Below are positions 6,350 through 13,524 of a DNA stretch of 15,524 nucleotides, in pieces. A program made the position numbers and the translations under genes. This stretch comes from JAXHMM01 sp964528445 (GTDB taxonomy: Bacteria > Bacteroidota > Rhodothermia > Balneolales > Balneolaceae): contig CAZGSL010000040.1 in NCBI GenBank assembly GCA_964528445.1, positions 1-15,524 of the forward strand, in the 5' to 3' direction. The first letter of the stretch is position 1. The number at the start of each line of letters is the position of its first letter. The notes under the pieces are model-generated. The model saw nothing but the letters and a program-made list of their open reading frames with translations, made no database searches and was not told where the DNA came from.

Positions 6350-6871
6350 ATGAAAGAACACAAGGGGATGCGGCCACAGGATGTGGTGGTCATGCTGAAG
6401 ATGATCTCTTTGGGGGACGGGGAGTGGTACTTTAAGGATATCGCCCGGGAAATCGGTCTGAGCAATTCCGAAGTCAGCGAGTCGGTCCACCGGTCCATGC
6501 AGGCGGGGCTGATCGAGAAAAACAAAAAAGAGGTGGTGCGCGAGCGGCTGCTGGAGTTTCTGGTTTACGGGCTGCGGTACGTGTTTCCCGCGGGCAGCGG
6601 ACACCTCAGCAGGGGCATGCCTACGGCTCATTCGCACGATCTTTTAAAAGGTGATTTTGTCCTCGACATCCCATACATCTGGCCTACGGGAGCCGAAACG
6701 GTGCGGGGAGCGGCCGTTACCCCCCTCTACCATACCGTACCCGAGGCCTGCCGGCAGGACGAGAAACTGTACCGGCTTCTTGCCCTGACCGACGCCATAC
6801 GGGTGGGCAATCCAGAAGAGAAAAAGCCGGTGGTGGAGAAACTGGCCGAAGAGATGTATCGACAAAATTGA
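6350..6871 (+). CDS. Small winged helix-turn-helix transcriptional regulator
   Basis: 173 residues. Residues 7-60 read as a MarR-like winged helix: MRPQDVVVMLKMISLGDGEW, then a helix-turn-helix in DIAREIGLSNSEVSESVHRS and a wing near LIEKNKKEV. The remainder has conserved-looking text (EFLVYGLRYVFPAG, RGMPTAHS, YIWPTGAETVRGAAVTPLYH) that I associate with a family of short Bacteroidota regulators of unknown function; the C-terminal part is probably a ligand or dimer domain. Its TGA stop overlaps the TTG start of the DUF5916 gene, implying co-translation, so it may respond to the compound that outer-membrane protein handles. The ATG at 6350 gives the full winged helix. Family placement is moderate and the ligand unknown. 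Confidence 0.8.
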   Translation: MKEHKGMRPQDVVVMLKMISLGDGEWYFKDIAREIGLSNSEVSESVHRSMQAGLIEKNKKEVVRERLLEFLVYGLRYVFPAGSGHLSRGMPTAHSHDLLKGDFVLDIPYIWPTGAETVRGAAVTPLYHTVPEACRQDEKLYRLLALTDAIRVGNPEEKKPVVEKLAEEMYRQN

Positions 6872-9120
6872 CCTCCGCCTTGAAGAGCTTTATCGGCAGG
6901 ATACGTATAGCGGCACTCGCGATACCCCTTGTGGCCCTCGCCTGTTCGGCCCACTCGCAGACGACGCAGGAGTCTCCCCTTCAGAAACTGAGCGGCCCCG
7001 TGGAACTGGACGGGGTGATCGACGAGGATGCCTGGGAGCGGATCTCCCCTCTCCCTCTTATCATGTACGAGCCGGTCTACCGCGGTGAGATGTCCGAGAA
7101 GACGGTTATCAAAGTGGCGTACGACCGGCACCACATCTACGTGGCCGGTAAGATGTATCACGAAGATCCGGACGACATTCGCGTCAACTCCCTTTACCGG
7201 GACGGTTACAGCGAGGACGATACCTTCGCCATCGTGATTGATCCTTTTAACGACAACGAGAACGCCCGCTGGTTCTTTACCAATCCAGCGGGGGTGCGGT
7301 TCGACATGGCGGTCTCCAACGACGCCGATTTTTCAGCCGGGAATGCCATAAACGACAACTGGAATACCCACTGGGAGGTGGAGACCACACGTACCGAGGA
7401 GGGGTGGTTTGCCGAGATGCGCATTCCCTTTTCCAGCCTGGGCCTGCAGGTGGCGGACGGAAGAGCCGAGATAGGTTTCACAACCTACCGCTACATCTCC
7501 AGGAGGGTGGAACGCCATATCTATCCCCCGATCCCCCCGAACTGGGCGATGGGCATGGCCAAACCTTCGCAGACCCGGGACGTGGTGCTGGAGGGGGTCG
7601 AAAGCGAGAACCCCCTCTACGTAACGCCTTATCTGCTCGGGGGCGTGGAGCGGCAGACCCGCCTGAACCGATCGGGGTCCTCCTACGAAACCGGCAAGGA
7701 TCTCAGCAGGGAGGCCGGGTTCGATCTGAAATACAATCTCACGTCCAATTTCACGCTGGATGCCACCTTCAATACCGATTTCGCGCAGGTTGAGGCCGAC
7801 AACCAGCAGGTCAACCTCACCCGTTTCCCCCTCTTTTTCCCGGAGAAACGGCAGTTTTTCCAGGAGCGCTCCTCCACGTTCGCTTTCGGACTGGGGGGAC
7901 GAGACCAGCTCTTTTTCAGCCGACGGATTGGACTGGACCAGCAGGGGCAGCCGATCCGCATCTGGGGCGGGGCGCGCCTCACGGGCCGTACCGGGAAATG
8001 GGACGTCGGGCTGATCAATATGCAGACCGACGACAGTGAGACGCTCCCCTCCGAGAATTTCGGAGTGTTGCGGCTCAAGAGGACGACCTTCAACGAGAAC
8101 TCCTACCTGGGGGGCATTCTGACCAGCCGTCTTTCGGAGGGGGGACACAACCTCGCGGCGGGTCTGGACGGGGTGGTCCGCGTCACCGAAAGCGATTACG
8201 CCACGCTGCGGTACGCTCATACGTTTTACGACGGATTGACCGGCGACCAGCGGTGGGACCCCGGGGATACCGGGTTCCTCCGGGTGAACTGGTCCAAGCG
8301 AAGGAACGAGGGATTCTACTACTCCGCGTCGTTTACCCGGTCGGGACGCAATTTCAACCCGGGCATGGGATTCGTGACGCGCAGGGATTTTACCTCGGGC
8401 GATCTATCCCTCTCCTTCGCGCGGCTCTCGGGCGAGGAGTCCGGCCTTCGAAGGTGGGAGATCCAGGGTTCGGGAAATGCCTTCTACCGCAATCCGGACG
8501 GAAGCATGGAGTCGGCGCGTCTCTCGGCGGAGGGTGCCATGGAGTTTGTCTCCGGAGCCGAGCTGAACCTGACCGCCGACTGGAGACACGAGGATCTCAG
8601 GCAATCCATCTCCTTCCTGCCCCGCACCGAGGTTCCCGCCGGGGAGTATGATTTCCTGGAAGCCGGCCTGCAGTTCTCCATGCCCCCGTATCGCCTGCTG
8701 AGAACCTCCCTGAATCTGAACGCCGGCTCGTTCTACGACGGATGGCGCTACGGATTTTCCGCCGGACCGGTATGGAACGCCTCCCAGCACCTGGAGATGG
8801 AGGCGGAGTACTCGTTCAACGCCCTCCGGTTCCCCGGCCGCGACCAGGCATACGACGCGCACATTTTACGGCTGCGGACCCAGGCCGCGCTGGACCGCCG
8901 GCTCTCGGCCAGAACCTTTGTCCAGTACAGCAATGTGGCCGAGCTGGTGGCGGCCAATCTGCGGATGCGTTACAACTTCGGGGAGGGCAGGGACCTCTGG
9001 CTGGTCTACAACGAGCAGCTCAACACCGACCGGGATCCCCTCGAGCCCGGTTTCCCGCGCCGGCCGCAGACCCAGGCGCGTGCCCTGTTGCTGAAATTCA
9101 CCTACACGTTCGGATTGTAG
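6868..9120 (+). CDS. Outer-membrane CBM9-like/DUF5916 beta-barrel protein
   Basis: 750 residues. The start is TTG at 6868, giving a TTGA overlap with the regulator's stop; a second TTG lies at 6880 and no ATG exists before the domain. Residues 1-31 are a signal peptide (basic start, hydrophobic 14-26). Residues about 38-235 resemble a family 9 carbohydrate-binding beta-sandwich (LDGVIDEDAW, TVIKVAYDRHHIYVAGKMY, GWFAEMRIPFSSL). From about 255 onward is DUF5916, with the hallmark FAQVEADNQQVNLTRFPLFF, then PEKRQFFQE, ending within residues 302-333, followed by alternating beta-strands and the C-terminus LKFTYTFGL, typical of an outer-membrane barrel. Function is unknown; a role in binding or uptake of a glycan or peptide is suggested only by the domains. 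Confidence 0.9.
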   Translation: MTSALKSFIGRIRIAALAIPLVALACSAHSQTTQESPLQKLSGPVELDGVIDEDAWERISPLPLIMYEPVYRGEMSEKTVIKVAYDRHHIYVAGKMYHEDPDDIRVNSLYRDGYSEDDTFAIVIDPFNDNENARWFFTNPAGVRFDMAVSNDADFSAGNAINDNWNTHWEVETTRTEEGWFAEMRIPFSSLGLQVADGRAEIGFTTYRYISRRVERHIYPPIPPNWAMGMAKPSQTRDVVLEGVESENPLYVTPYLLGGVERQTRLNRSGSSYETGKDLSREAGFDLKYNLTSNFTLDATFNTDFAQVEADNQQVNLTRFPLFFPEKRQFFQERSSTFAFGLGGRDQLFFSRRIGLDQQGQPIRIWGGARLTGRTGKWDVGLINMQTDDSETLPSENFGVLRLKRTTFNENSYLGGILTSRLSEGGHNLAAGLDGVVRVTESDYATLRYAHTFYDGLTGDQRWDPGDTGFLRVNWSKRRNEGFYYSASFTRSGRNFNPGMGFVTRRDFTSGDLSLSFARLSGEESGLRRWEIQGSGNAFYRNPDGSMESARLSAEGAMEFVSGAELNLTADWRHEDLRQSISFLPRTEVPAGEYDFLEAGLQFSMPPYRLLRTSLNLNAGSFYDGWRYGFSAGPVWNASQHLEMEAEYSFNALRFPGRDQAYDAHILRLRTQAALDRRLSARTFVQYSNVAELVAANLRMRYNFGEGRDLWLVYNEQLNTDRDPLEPGFPRRPQTQARALLLKFTYTFGL

Positions 9121-9144
9121 CGGACCGCACCGCCGGCCCGCGAA

Positions 9145-10482
9145 TTACTGCGGGCTGTTCCGGTCGGCGACCTCCTCCAGCCTGCGTTCGATCTCCTCCC
9201 GCGGGATCCAGTCGCCTCCCACCATGACTCCGGCGGGCGCGCGAAGGTTGCCGAGGTCCTCGAGTGGGTTTCCGTCAAGCAGCACCAGGTCGGCGCGCTG
9301 GCCGGCCGCCACGGTTCCGAAGGAGTCCATCTCGCTGAAATGCTCACCCACCGTGCGGGTTCCGGAGACCAGGATTTCGTAGTTGCTCATGCCGGCTTGG
9401 GACATGTAGGGGATTTCGCGGTGTATGGAGAAGCCAGGGACGCTGTATATCTGCGGCGAATCGGTCCCCATGAGCACCGGCACCCCGGCTTCATGCAGGG
9501 CCTCCAGCAGGGCGATACGATTTTCCGCCACCGTCAGGGCGGTCTCCCTGTCGGTGCCCGACTGCCGGTCGTCGACAAAGCTGTTCCAGTTCTCCACGAC
9601 ATTTTCCGGCATGTATTTTACCTCATCGTACGCTTTCATCGCCTCCCAGTCGGCCGCCCCGATAATCGACTCCCAGAGCGCCATGGTGGGTACCACCCAG
9701 GTGCCGGTCTCCAGGGAGAGGTCCACCGCCCGCTGAAGCTGCTCTTCGCTGACCGGCTCTTCGGAGGCATTCATATAGGAGATGTAACCATCCAGGTGGT
9801 CCACAGTCTGCTGCCCCATCTCCAGGGCGTGGGCCAGTTCCACATCATCCGGAATGTGTCCCCCGAACGGAATGCCCAGCTCGTTTGCGGTAATCGCCAT
9901 CGAGTCGTACTCCGCGGTGCTCATGCCCTCGTGTACCTTAAGCAGGTGCCAGCCCTCCTCGTGTTGTTCGCGCACCCGTTCGGCCGCGTCCCGCGGGGAG
10001 CTGACGGAGTTGCCGGTAAAAGGAGGGCCCGCGAGGTAGAGATGCGGCCCAAGTACCTCCCCGTCGTCTACCATGGACTTCAGCTGCAGCTGGTTCTCGG
10101 CGCCCTGCATGCCCCGGACGGTGGTGACGCCGTTGGACAGGTAGAGAAACAGCACGTCTTTCACCCAGTTTCCCAGGGAATCCGGCTGTTCGACCGGGGG
10201 AATGTGCCCGTGCATTTCGGCGAGTCCTGGCATCAGGTACTTCCCGCTTCCGTCTATGCGACTGGCCCCCGAGGGGACGGTCACTTCGCCGTCCGCCCCG
10301 GTCGCGACGATGCGGTCCTCGCGCACCACCACCGTCTGGCCGGCCAGCACAGTGTCGCGGTCCATGGGGAGCAGGTTCACCGACTCGATGATGTAGACGT
10401 CCCCGGATTCCGCGGCCGGGCCGCATTGGGTAAGGAGCAGGGGCAGCAGTACGATAAACGGCAGGAACAGAAGTTTTTTCAT
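9145..10482 (-). CDS. Secreted lipoprotein amidohydrolase (imidazolonepropionase/prolidase-like)
   Basis: 445 residues from ATG at 10482, which begins a lipoprotein signal with lipobox LLTQC (C20). The frame is open to 10569, but a TATAAT at 10546-10541 lies inside that extension, supporting the shorter start. It is a metal-dependent amidohydrolase barrel: H91 and H93 in AEMHGHIPP, K182 in LLKVHEG (likely carbamylated bridging lysine), H209 in GGHIP, H229 in VDHLDGY and D341 in MGTDSPQ, with the flanking beta-sandwich closed by AAGQRADLVLLDGNPLEDL. Such lipoproteins commonly hydrolyse dipeptides or cyclic amides outside the cytoplasm; the substrate is not evident. It converges on the DUF5916 gene with a 24-base gap holding no terminator that I can see. 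Confidence 0.92.
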   Translation of the reverse strand: MKKLLFLPFIVLLPLLLTQCGPAAESGDVYIIESVNLLPMDRDTVLAGQTVVVREDRIVATGADGEVTVPSGASRIDGSGKYLMPGLAEMHGHIPPVEQPDSLGNWVKDVLFLYLSNGVTTVRGMQGAENQLQLKSMVDDGEVLGPHLYLAGPPFTGNSVSSPRDAAERVREQHEEGWHLLKVHEGMSTAEYDSMAITANELGIPFGGHIPDDVELAHALEMGQQTVDHLDGYISYMNASEEPVSEEQLQRAVDLSLETGTWVVPTMALWESIIGAADWEAMKAYDEVKYMPENVVENWNSFVDDRQSGTDRETALTVAENRIALLEALHEAGVPVLMGTDSPQIYSVPGFSIHREIPYMSQAGMSNYEILVSGTRTVGEHFSEMDSFGTVAAGQRADLVLLDGNPLEDLGNLRAPAGVMVGGDWIPREEIERRLEEVADRNSPQ

Positions 10483-10540
10483 GGGCAGGGGATTCGTGGA
10501 ATGCATGGCATTGAATGAATTCTTCGTTAGGGAGTAACTC

Positions 10541-10546
10541 ATTATA
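10541..10546 (-). promoter_or_regulatory. Candidate -10 box of the amidohydrolase
   Basis: A perfect TATAAT on the minus strand, 58 bases before the ATG at 10482. No convincing -35 accompanies it. It argues against translation starting further upstream. Confidence 0.4.
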
Positions 10547-10651
10547 AAGAATAAGGCGGAGATGCGCATCAGGGCGGAGGCCGCCGGATTTTTTTACCTC
10601 TCCCGGGGGAAATTATCTAAAAAGTTTTGAAATGGCGCCCATGCTGCCTAT

Positions 10652-10673
10652 TATAAGACATAAGACTCTTATA
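10652..10673 (+). promoter_or_regulatory. Palindromic operator candidate ahead of the Rrf2 regulator
   Basis: The 13-base ATAAGACTCTTAT (10660-10672) is a perfect palindrome around a central C. A further ATAAGAC lies directly before it (10653-10659), so TATAAGA (10652-10658) also pairs with TCTTATA (10667-10673). The block sits 15 bases before the regulator's ATG within AT-rich, promoter-like sequence. Binding by the Rrf2 protein itself is inferred from position. Confidence 0.55.
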
Positions 10674-10687
10674 TATTTTATACAGTT

Positions 10688-11140
10688 ATGTTACTTTCAA
10701 AATCCTGTGTGTACGGTTTGCGAGCCTCCCTGTTCCTGGCAACAAAAAGAGAGGGGGGATACATATCCATTCGCGAGGTGAGCGAGAAACTGGAGATATC
10801 GTTTCATTTCCTGACCAAGATTCTCCAGACCCTCAACGGAACCGGCCTGATCGAGTCCCATAAAGGTCCCAGGGGCGGCGTTCGTCTGGCAAAGGATGGA
10901 GCCGATATCACGTTATTTGAAATTGTGGAGGCCATTGACGGCCGGGATCTCTTTTCGGAGTGTGCCCTGGGACTGCCGGGCTGCGGGAGTCAGAAACCGT
11001 GTCCCATGCATGAGAACTGGGCCGAAGTCCGAGGCACAATCAGGAAAATGATGGAGGAGACGACCATCGTGGAAATGGCTCAAAAAGGCAAAAGAATGAA
11101 TCTGCGCATTACGAACGACGGAACCTACAGGTGGGCATAA
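10688..11140 (+). CDS. Rrf2-family transcriptional regulator with Fe-S-type cysteines (NsrR/IscR-like)
   Basis: 150 residues, normal for Rrf2. The N-terminal winged helix is clear: YGLRASLFLAT, ISIREVSEKLEISFHFLTKI and the wing GPRGGVRLAKD (about 60-70). Then comes TLFEIVEAIDG and three cysteines, C92, C99 and C105, spaced C-X6-C-X5-C, the positions that hold the cluster in NsrR and IscR. NsrR senses NO through a [4Fe-4S] cluster; IscR senses cluster supply. The next gene encodes RIC, an NO-damage repair protein, so NO sensing is the better guess. A palindrome 15 bases upstream suggests autoregulation. The gene is divergent from the amidohydrolase. Family certain, ligand inferred. Confidence 0.9.
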   Translation: MLLSKSCVYGLRASLFLATKREGGYISIREVSEKLEISFHFLTKILQTLNGTGLIESHKGPRGGVRLAKDGADITLFEIVEAIDGRDLFSECALGLPGCGSQKPCPMHENWAEVRGTIRKMMEETTIVEMAQKGKRMNLRITNDGTYRWA

Positions 11141-11197
11141 TCCGGGAATATACAAAGGGTGAAGCTATCAAACTGAATTCTCAAAAACCATATAACG

Positions 11198-11923
11198 ATG
11201 ATTGATACTATGGAACAGAAAACCATCGGGGACATTGTTGCCGAAGATTACCGCACCGCCTACGCGTTCAGAAAATTTGATCTGGACTTCTGCTGCGGGG
11301 GAAAGCGCACCGTCGCCGAAGCCTGCGAAAAGAAAAATGTGGATACGGAGGAGCTCCGCCGCGAGCTGGAGTCGGTTACCCGCGAACCGGAAGAGGGCAC
11401 GCCCCGGTTCAACGACTGGCCGCCCAACCTGCTGGTGGAGTACATCACCAGCATGCATCACGCGTTCGTCCGCCGCAAACTGCCTGAGATAGAAAGCTAT
11501 GCGGAGAAAGTGGCGAAAGTGCATGGACAGAGTTACCCGGTCCTGAACGAAATGCTGCAGGTATTCCGGGACCTGAAGCATGAAATGACGGCCCACATGG
11601 AGAAGGAGGAGAAGATGCTGTTTCCCTATATCAAGTCCCTGGCCGCCGCCAAAATGGCCCAGAGCAAAAAGGCCGAATGGATTCGGGACTCCTCGAGGGA
11701 GGCCGTGGAGATGCTCGAAGCGGAACACGAGGAGGCCGGCCGACTGATGGCAAAGCTGGAGGAGCTCAGCGAGGGTTTCACCCCGCCGGAGGATGCCTGC
11801 ACGACCTTCAGAATCTATTTTCAAAACCTGGAAGGATTCCGGGACGACCTGCACAAGCACGTTCACCTGGAGAACAACATCCTCTTCCCTAAAGCCCTGG
11901 AGCTGGAAAGCCGCCTCAACTGA
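11198..11923 (+). CDS. ric: RIC family di-iron protein for Fe-S cluster repair (YtfE/ScdA)
   Basis: 241 residues, as for YtfE and ScdA. The N-terminal ScdA_N domain has the DFCCGGKRT motif with C32 and C33. A hemerythrin-like four-helix domain (about 80-235) supplies the iron ligands: SMHHAF, LKHEMTAHMEKEEKMLFPY, EAEHEEAG and LHKHVHLENNILFP. RIC proteins help restore Fe-S clusters damaged by nitric oxide or peroxide and may donate iron. The gene lies 57 bases after the Rrf2 regulator, same strand, probably one operon. Starts at 11198 and 11210 are both possible; neither has a Shine-Dalgarno. Confidence 0.94.
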   Translation: MIDTMEQKTIGDIVAEDYRTAYAFRKFDLDFCCGGKRTVAEACEKKNVDTEELRRELESVTREPEEGTPRFNDWPPNLLVEYITSMHHAFVRRKLPEIESYAEKVAKVHGQSYPVLNEMLQVFRDLKHEMTAHMEKEEKMLFPYIKSLAAAKMAQSKKAEWIRDSSREAVEMLEAEHEEAGRLMAKLEELSEGFTPPEDACTTFRIYFQNLEGFRDDLHKHVHLENNILFPKALELESRLN

Positions 11924-12017
11924 AGTCACGAGTTCTGTGGATGGGGTGGGTGTGGTGACAACTCTATGCCAGAGCGGATACCTTTACAGCGAAACCGAAG
12001 ACCTAAACCGATATAAA

Positions 12018-12458
12018 ATGCCGCGAATAACCCGCGTTTTTATTAAAACCGGCATGGCCTGGTTTCTGCTCTCCCTGCTGGCCGGCGTATTGGTGGCTCT
12101 CGATCCGCCCTGGGTTCCGCTTATTCTGCCGCTTTTCTGGCACATGCTGATGGTGGGGTGGATTACCCAGATTATCATGGGGGTATCGATGTGGATGTTT
12201 CCGGGCCGGACCCGGGAAGAGGGATTCTCCGCCCAGAGGAAGGGCTGGCTCGCCTGGGGATTCCTGAACAGCGGGTTGCTGCTCCGGGTGGTTTCCGAAC
12301 CCTTCACCGGGGAGGGATCCGCCGTCGCTCTTCGCGCCCTGCTTGTTTTGTCCGCTTTCCTGCAATTGCTGGCGGGGATAATCTACACGGCGGAGATCTG
12401 GCCCCGTGTCCAGTCGCGCGAGCAGCGTCGCAGAAACAGGAAGAAAAAGCGATCATAA
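12018..12458 (+). CDS. Four-helix membrane protein, first of a tandem paralogue pair
   Basis: 146 residues from ATG at 12018. Four hydrophobic segments are visible (about 13-28, 35-60, 77-92, 103-125), then a very basic cytoplasmic tail (residues 130-146). The second segment, with H42 in LFWHMLMVGW and GVSMWMFPGR after it, resembles the helix of haem-copper oxidase/NO-reductase subunit I-like proteins that carries H-x-H, a glycine and a Y/W-x-x-P end; only the second histidine is kept. I do not recognise a named family. It follows ric after 94 bases, and its TAA overlaps the ATG of the next, similar protein. The setting suggests a membrane role in NO or respiratory stress, perhaps haem-binding; that is inference. 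Confidence 0.78.
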   Translation: MPRITRVFIKTGMAWFLLSLLAGVLVALDPPWVPLILPLFWHMLMVGWITQIIMGVSMWMFPGRTREEGFSAQRKGWLAWGFLNSGLLLRVVSEPFTGEGSAVALRALLVLSAFLQLLAGIIYTAEIWPRVQSREQRRRNRKKKRS

Positions 12459-12901
12459 TGCCTCTTCCCAGCCGCATCATGCTCCGCCTCTCGCTCGGGT
12501 ACCTGCTGGCCGCCATGATCCTGGGGGCGATTATGCTGGTCCATAAAGCCTGGCCCCTGCATCCGTCGGCCTGGGCCCTGCTGCCGGTTCACATCGAGTT
12601 CGCGCTCTTCGGGTGGATCATCCAGTTTACCATGGGAACCGCCTACTGGATTCTCCCACGGTACCTGAAGGGCAAACCCCGGNNNNNNNNNNNNNNNNNN
12701 NNNNNNNNNNNNNNNNNNNNNNNNNNNNNNNNNNNNNNNNNNNNNNNNNNNNNNNNNNNNNNNNNNNNNNNNNNNNNNNNNNCCGGCGCTATCTGGTCGA
12801 TTGCCGCGGCGCCGCCGGCAGGGAGACTGTTGGAACTGGCTGCCGTGGGGATATTCGTCGCCCTCCACTGGAAGCGGGTGGTGAGTTACGCCGCCTCATA
12901 G
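12458..12901 (+). CDS. Second membrane protein of the tandem pair, interrupted by an assembly gap
   Basis: 75 residues are readable before the gap and 38 after. The ATG overlaps the previous stop (TAATG). Before the gap: a helix at about 11-28, then a second with H45 and E47 in LLPVHIEFALFGW and Q56, G60, Y63, W64, P67, R68. This aligns with residues 40-64 of the preceding protein from GWI through P. The C-terminal piece, GRLLELAAVGIFVALHWKRV, matches the last helix of that protein (FLQLLAGIIYTAEIWPRV). With the literal 100 Ns the length would be 147, close to the paralogue's 146, and the frame holds, but N-runs of 100 are often placeholders. The end overlaps the convergent gene by 16 bases. 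Function as for the partner, unproven. Confidence 0.7.
   Translation: MPLPSRIMLRLSLGYLLAAMILGAIMLVHKAWPLHPSAWALLPVHIEFALFGWIIQFTMGTAYWILPRYLKGKPRXXXXXXXXXXXXXXXXXXXXXXXXXXXXXXXXXXGAIWSIAAAPPAGRLLELAAVGIFVALHWKRVVSYAAS
12683..12782. other. Assembly gap of 100 Ns
   Basis: Exactly 100 unknown bases, a common scaffold placeholder, inside the second membrane protein. Comparison with the paralogue suggests roughly 28-33 residues are hidden, so the true gap may be near this size. Confidence 0.97.
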
Positions 12902-13377
12902 GCGTTGGCCACCAGAAACTCATCGTTTTCCGACGTTACCGGTATCAGAATTCGGCGATAGAGGCTTCCCTCAAAAGCGTCCAGCTTCTCCCAGTCGATC
13001 TCCGGGGAAACCAGGAGGGTTCCGGTTACTATTTCGCCCTCCGGTTCCCACCGGAAGGCATGGAAACGCCCCTCCATCATCCATCTCTTCCCCCGGGTTG
13101 CGGCCGATATCCATTCGCCCTCCACACCGGCAAGAAGCCGGGCATTTTTTCGTCCGGGCTGGAGGGTGCCGTAGGAGAAGAGCTTCTGATCGGGGTGGCC
13201 CAATCGTTCCCGGAGCACGTGGCGGGGACGGCTGACGTCGTCTGGCCCGGGATCAGGCTCCAGCTGCCTGATCCACTGGCGCGCCATATCCTGCGGTATC
13301 TTTCCGGAGGCTTTCCGGTGCCGGTTGATTTCCCGAAGCAGTTCGTAAAGGGTCTCCCGGTCGTCGGTTTTGAGCAT
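12886..13377 (-). CDS. Gamma-glutamylcyclotransferase-fold (AIG2-like) protein
   Basis: 163 residues. The GGCT fold starts at about residue 65 with the substrate-binding loop LFSYGTLQPG (66-75) and carries the likely catalytic glutamate E136 in LDAFEGSLYRR; GTLLVSPEIDWEKLD precedes it, as in the family. Members convert gamma-glutamyl amino acids or amines to 5-oxoproline; the exact substrate is unclear. The first 64 residues are an extra charged helical segment (ETLYELLREINRHRKASGKI and after) not belonging to the fold. The 3' end overlaps the convergent membrane-protein gene by 16 bases, and the gene diverges from the GIY-YIG nuclease. Confidence 0.85.
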   Translation of the reverse strand: MLKTDDRETLYELLREINRHRKASGKIPQDMARQWIRQLEPDPGPDDVSRPRHVLRERLGHPDQKLFSYGTLQPGRKNARLLAGVEGEWISAATRGKRWMMEGRFHAFRWEPEGEIVTGTLLVSPEIDWEKLDAFEGSLYRRILIPVTSENDEFLVANAYEAA

Positions 13378-13524
13378 AGGGATATATCCGCGGAAGTATA
13401 TTGCGCATGAGATACCAGAAGAACAAAATAGCGGTTTGCCCGGCGGTATTTAAAGTGGAATCCCTGCATTTTTCGTTTTTATTTATACCGTCGGTAACGG
13501 CGTAACAACTCCTGACGGCCAGAG
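13378..13524. promoter_or_regulatory. Divergent promoter region with a short palindrome
   Basis: This 147-base AT-rich gap must hold both promoters. TACCGTCGGTA at 13486-13496 is an 11-base palindrome about 30 bases before the nuclease start and could be an operator. On the minus strand a TATACT-like element lies about 20 bases before the GGCT gene. Both are weak. Confidence 0.3.

Noticed and set aside
6244..6435. Possible 63-codon leader gene before the winged-helix regulator
   Set aside because: No recognisable content, no ribosome site, and over a third lies inside the regulator gene in another frame.
7333..8220. 295-codon minus-strand frame inside the DUF5916 gene
   Set aside because: A shadow; the DUF5916 signature is continuous on the plus strand here.
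9340..10518. 392-codon plus-strand frame opposite the amidohydrolase
   Set aside because: A shadow of the minus-strand enzyme, which has all its metal ligands.
12158..12901. A single 247-codon protein running from 12158 through the gap
   Set aside because: Its first 100 codons are an out-of-frame reading of the first membrane protein; the real start is the overlapping ATG at 12458.
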